15,502 bases of DNA from Methylobacter sp. (lineage in GTDB: Bacteria; Pseudomonadota; Gammaproteobacteria; Methylococcales; Methylomonadaceae). How positions within the stretch are numbered: position 1 is the first letter of the stretch; every line of letters begins with the position of its first letter. Under the pieces are notes generated by a model. It worked only from the letters and a program-made list of their open reading frames with translations. It was not told where the DNA came from and ran no database searches. The translations under genes were made by a program, and so were the position numbers. Where the stretch lies: assembly GCA_003158415.1 (NCBI GenBank), contig PMJA01000260.1, positions 1-15,502 on the forward strand. Direction: 5' to 3'. Positions 14,178 to 15,502 of this stretch are shown in pieces.

Positions 14178-15502
14178 ATGAAATCAATCTGGAAAAACTA
14201 TAAAACTGACATTGCTTACGATGAACTGATGTGTTCTGAGTTTCAATCGCGCTCGGTCAGTCACCGCTTATGCCAATATTTGGATTCGCTTAAAAAAGAG
14301 GATATAGACAAGCGTAAAATAGCTGCCGAACTGGCAATTATGGAAATGGGAATTAGCTTTACGGTCTACAGCGAAGAAGGAAATATTGACCGCGCGTGGC
14401 CTTTCGATATTATTCCGCGCATTATTGACGCTAGAGAATGGCGCATCATCGAAAAGGGTTTAAAGCAGCGCTTAACCGCTTTAAACTGTTTCATCAGCGA
14501 TGTTTATAGCGAGCAAGCCTTTATCAAGGCCGGCAAAATGCCCGCCGAGATTATTAACAGCTCTAAAAATTTCCGCAAGGAATGTATCGGCGTCAAGCCC
14601 CGTCACAACGTCTGGGCTAATATTTGCGGCACCGATTTGGTGCGCGATAAAGACGGCATTATGTATGTATTGGAAGATAATTTACGGGTTCCATCCGGCG
14701 TTTCTTATATGCTGGAAAATCGGGTCATCACCAAGCGCGTGTTTCCTGAGCTGTTGCAGGATATAGATGTGCTGCCCATTGGTGATTACCCTACTCACTT
14801 GCATGACATGCTGTCGTCGATTGCGCCGCACCAAAATGGGCATGTAACGTGCGCGGTATTAACCCCCGGTATCTACAACTCGGCCTATTTTGAACACGCC
14901 TATCTGGCCCAGCAAATGGGCGCACAACTGGTCGAAGGCAAGGATTTAGTGGTCAATGACGATGATTGCGTCTATATGCGCACTATTGAAGGCCTGGAAA
15001 AAGTCGATGTGATATACCGGCGCATAGACGATGATTTCCTTGATCCTGAAGTGTTCCGCAAAGACTCGACTTTAGGCGTTCCGGGCTTGGTGCGCGCCTG
15101 GAAGGCCGGTAATGTCGCGCTGGCCAACGCGCCCGGTGCGGGAGTTGCCGACGACAAGGTGGTCTATGCTTACGTGCCGGAAATGATCCGTTACTATCTG
15201 AATGAAGAGCCGATACTGCCGAATGTGCCGACTTATTTATGCAGTAATCCTGATGACCTGGCTTATGTGCTGGAACATTTGGCGGAACTGGTGGTAAAAC
15301 CGGCTAATGAATCGGGCGGTTACGGCATGTTGGTCGGCCCTCATGCCACCGCCAAAGAAGTGGCAAATTTCCGGCAAATCATTCAAAAAGATCCGCGCAA
15401 TTATATCGCACAGCCCACGTTGTCGATCTCGACCGCACCAACCTTGTGCAAAGGCAAGTTGGAGCCGCGCCATATTGACCTGCGGCCGTTTATTTTGCAA
15501 GG
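14178..15502 (+). CDS. Circularly permuted ATP-grasp protein (CP_ATPgrasp type, C-terminus cut)
   Basis: The frame is open to the right edge, giving 441 residues of a protein normally about 470-490 long. It belongs to the circularly permuted ATP-grasp family (DUF404/DUF407, COG2308), predicted to form amide bonds, perhaps on peptides. Visible marks are FDIIPRIIDAREWRIIEKGL (76-95), CIGVKPRHNVW (136-146), the typical VLEDNLRVPSGVSYMLENR (164-182), DVIYRRIDDDFLDP (277-290), VVKPANESGGYGMLVGP (372-388) and RHIDLRPFIL at the end. Family members usually precede an alpha-E (DUF403) gene and a transglutaminase-like protease gene. Those would lie just beyond the window. The ATG at 14178 fits the family N-terminus but has no clear Shine-Dalgarno. 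It is 97 bp after murU, so cotranscription is possible but unproven. The exact substrate is unknown for the family. Confidence 0.88.
   Translation, partial: MKSIWKNYKTDIAYDELMCSEFQSRSVSHRLCQYLDSLKKEDIDKRKIAAELAIMEMGISFTVYSEEGNIDRAWPFDIIPRIIDAREWRIIEKGLKQRLTALNCFISDVYSEQAFIKAGKMPAEIINSSKNFRKECIGVKPRHNVWANICGTDLVRDKDGIMYVLEDNLRVPSGVSYMLENRVITKRVFPELLQDIDVLPIGDYPTHLHDMLSSIAPHQNGHVTCAVLTPGIYNSAYFEHAYLAQQMGAQLVEGKDLVVNDDDCVYMRTIEGLEKVDVIYRRIDDDFLDPEVFRKDSTLGVPGLVRAWKAGNVALANAPGAGVADDKVVYAYVPEMIRYYLNEEPILPNVPTYLCSNPDDLAYVLEHLAELVVKPANESGGYGMLVGPHATAKEVANFRQIIQKDPRNYIAQPTLSISTAPTLCKGKLEPRHIDLRPFILQ

Overview
The window looks like a chromosomal segment of a gammaproteobacterium of moderate GC. The strongest pointer is a divergent block in which lptD-surA faces amgK-murU, an arrangement I know from Pseudomonas and relatives. 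The cobalt-early cobamide genes, the intermediate base composition and the scattered palindromic repeats would fit a Methylococcales-type methanotroph. That placement is inference and was not tested against a database.

Layout from left to right. (1) Positions 1-1049, minus strand: the N-terminal 349 residues of a DUF2130 coiled-coil protein, cut by the window edge. (2) Positions 1050-1373: a spacer with a 9-bp hairpin and a 126-bp composite inverted-repeat element. (3) Positions 1374-6561, minus strand: a corrinoid-ring cluster transcribed cbiE, cbiX-cbiC fusion, cbiD, cbiL, cbiF. Most junctions overlap by 1 or 4 nt. The exception is a 130-bp gap before cbiD that holds a long perfect inverted repeat. 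cbiD itself carries a second kind of palindromic repeat inserted in frame. (4) Positions 6562-6917: a spacer with a third, pseudoknot-like repeat and a 12-bp palindrome. (5) Positions 6918-12293, minus strand: lptD and surA (outer-membrane biogenesis, ATGA overlap), then a stand-alone DbpA-type RNA-binding-domain protein and a small retropepsin-like 'ATP-dependent zinc protease' family protein. (6) Positions 12393-14080, plus strand: amgK and murU (peptidoglycan sugar recycling, ATGA overlap). (7) Positions 14178-15502, plus strand: a circularly permuted ATP-grasp protein cut by the right edge.

How the genes work together. CbiX loads cobalt into sirohydrochlorin. CbiL, CbiF, CbiD and CbiE methylate C20, C11, C1 and C5, and CbiC migrates the C11 methyl group to C12. 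The C17 methyltransferase/ring contraction (CbiH), CbiG, CbiT, CbiJ and CbiA are not in the window, so the pathway must be completed elsewhere. LptD inserts LPS into the outer membrane, and SurA is the periplasmic chaperone needed for LptD and other barrels. AmgK and MurU turn recovered MurNAc into UDP-MurNAc. The right half of the window is therefore an envelope-biogenesis block and the left half a cobamide block.

I did not find an obviously new multi-gene system. The points most worth a second look are the repeat inserted in frame in cbiD, the CbiX-CbiC fusion with an MxCxxC motif, the helicase-less DbpA domain protein next to surA, and the duplicated W-x-C cysteine motif in the LptD N-terminal extension.
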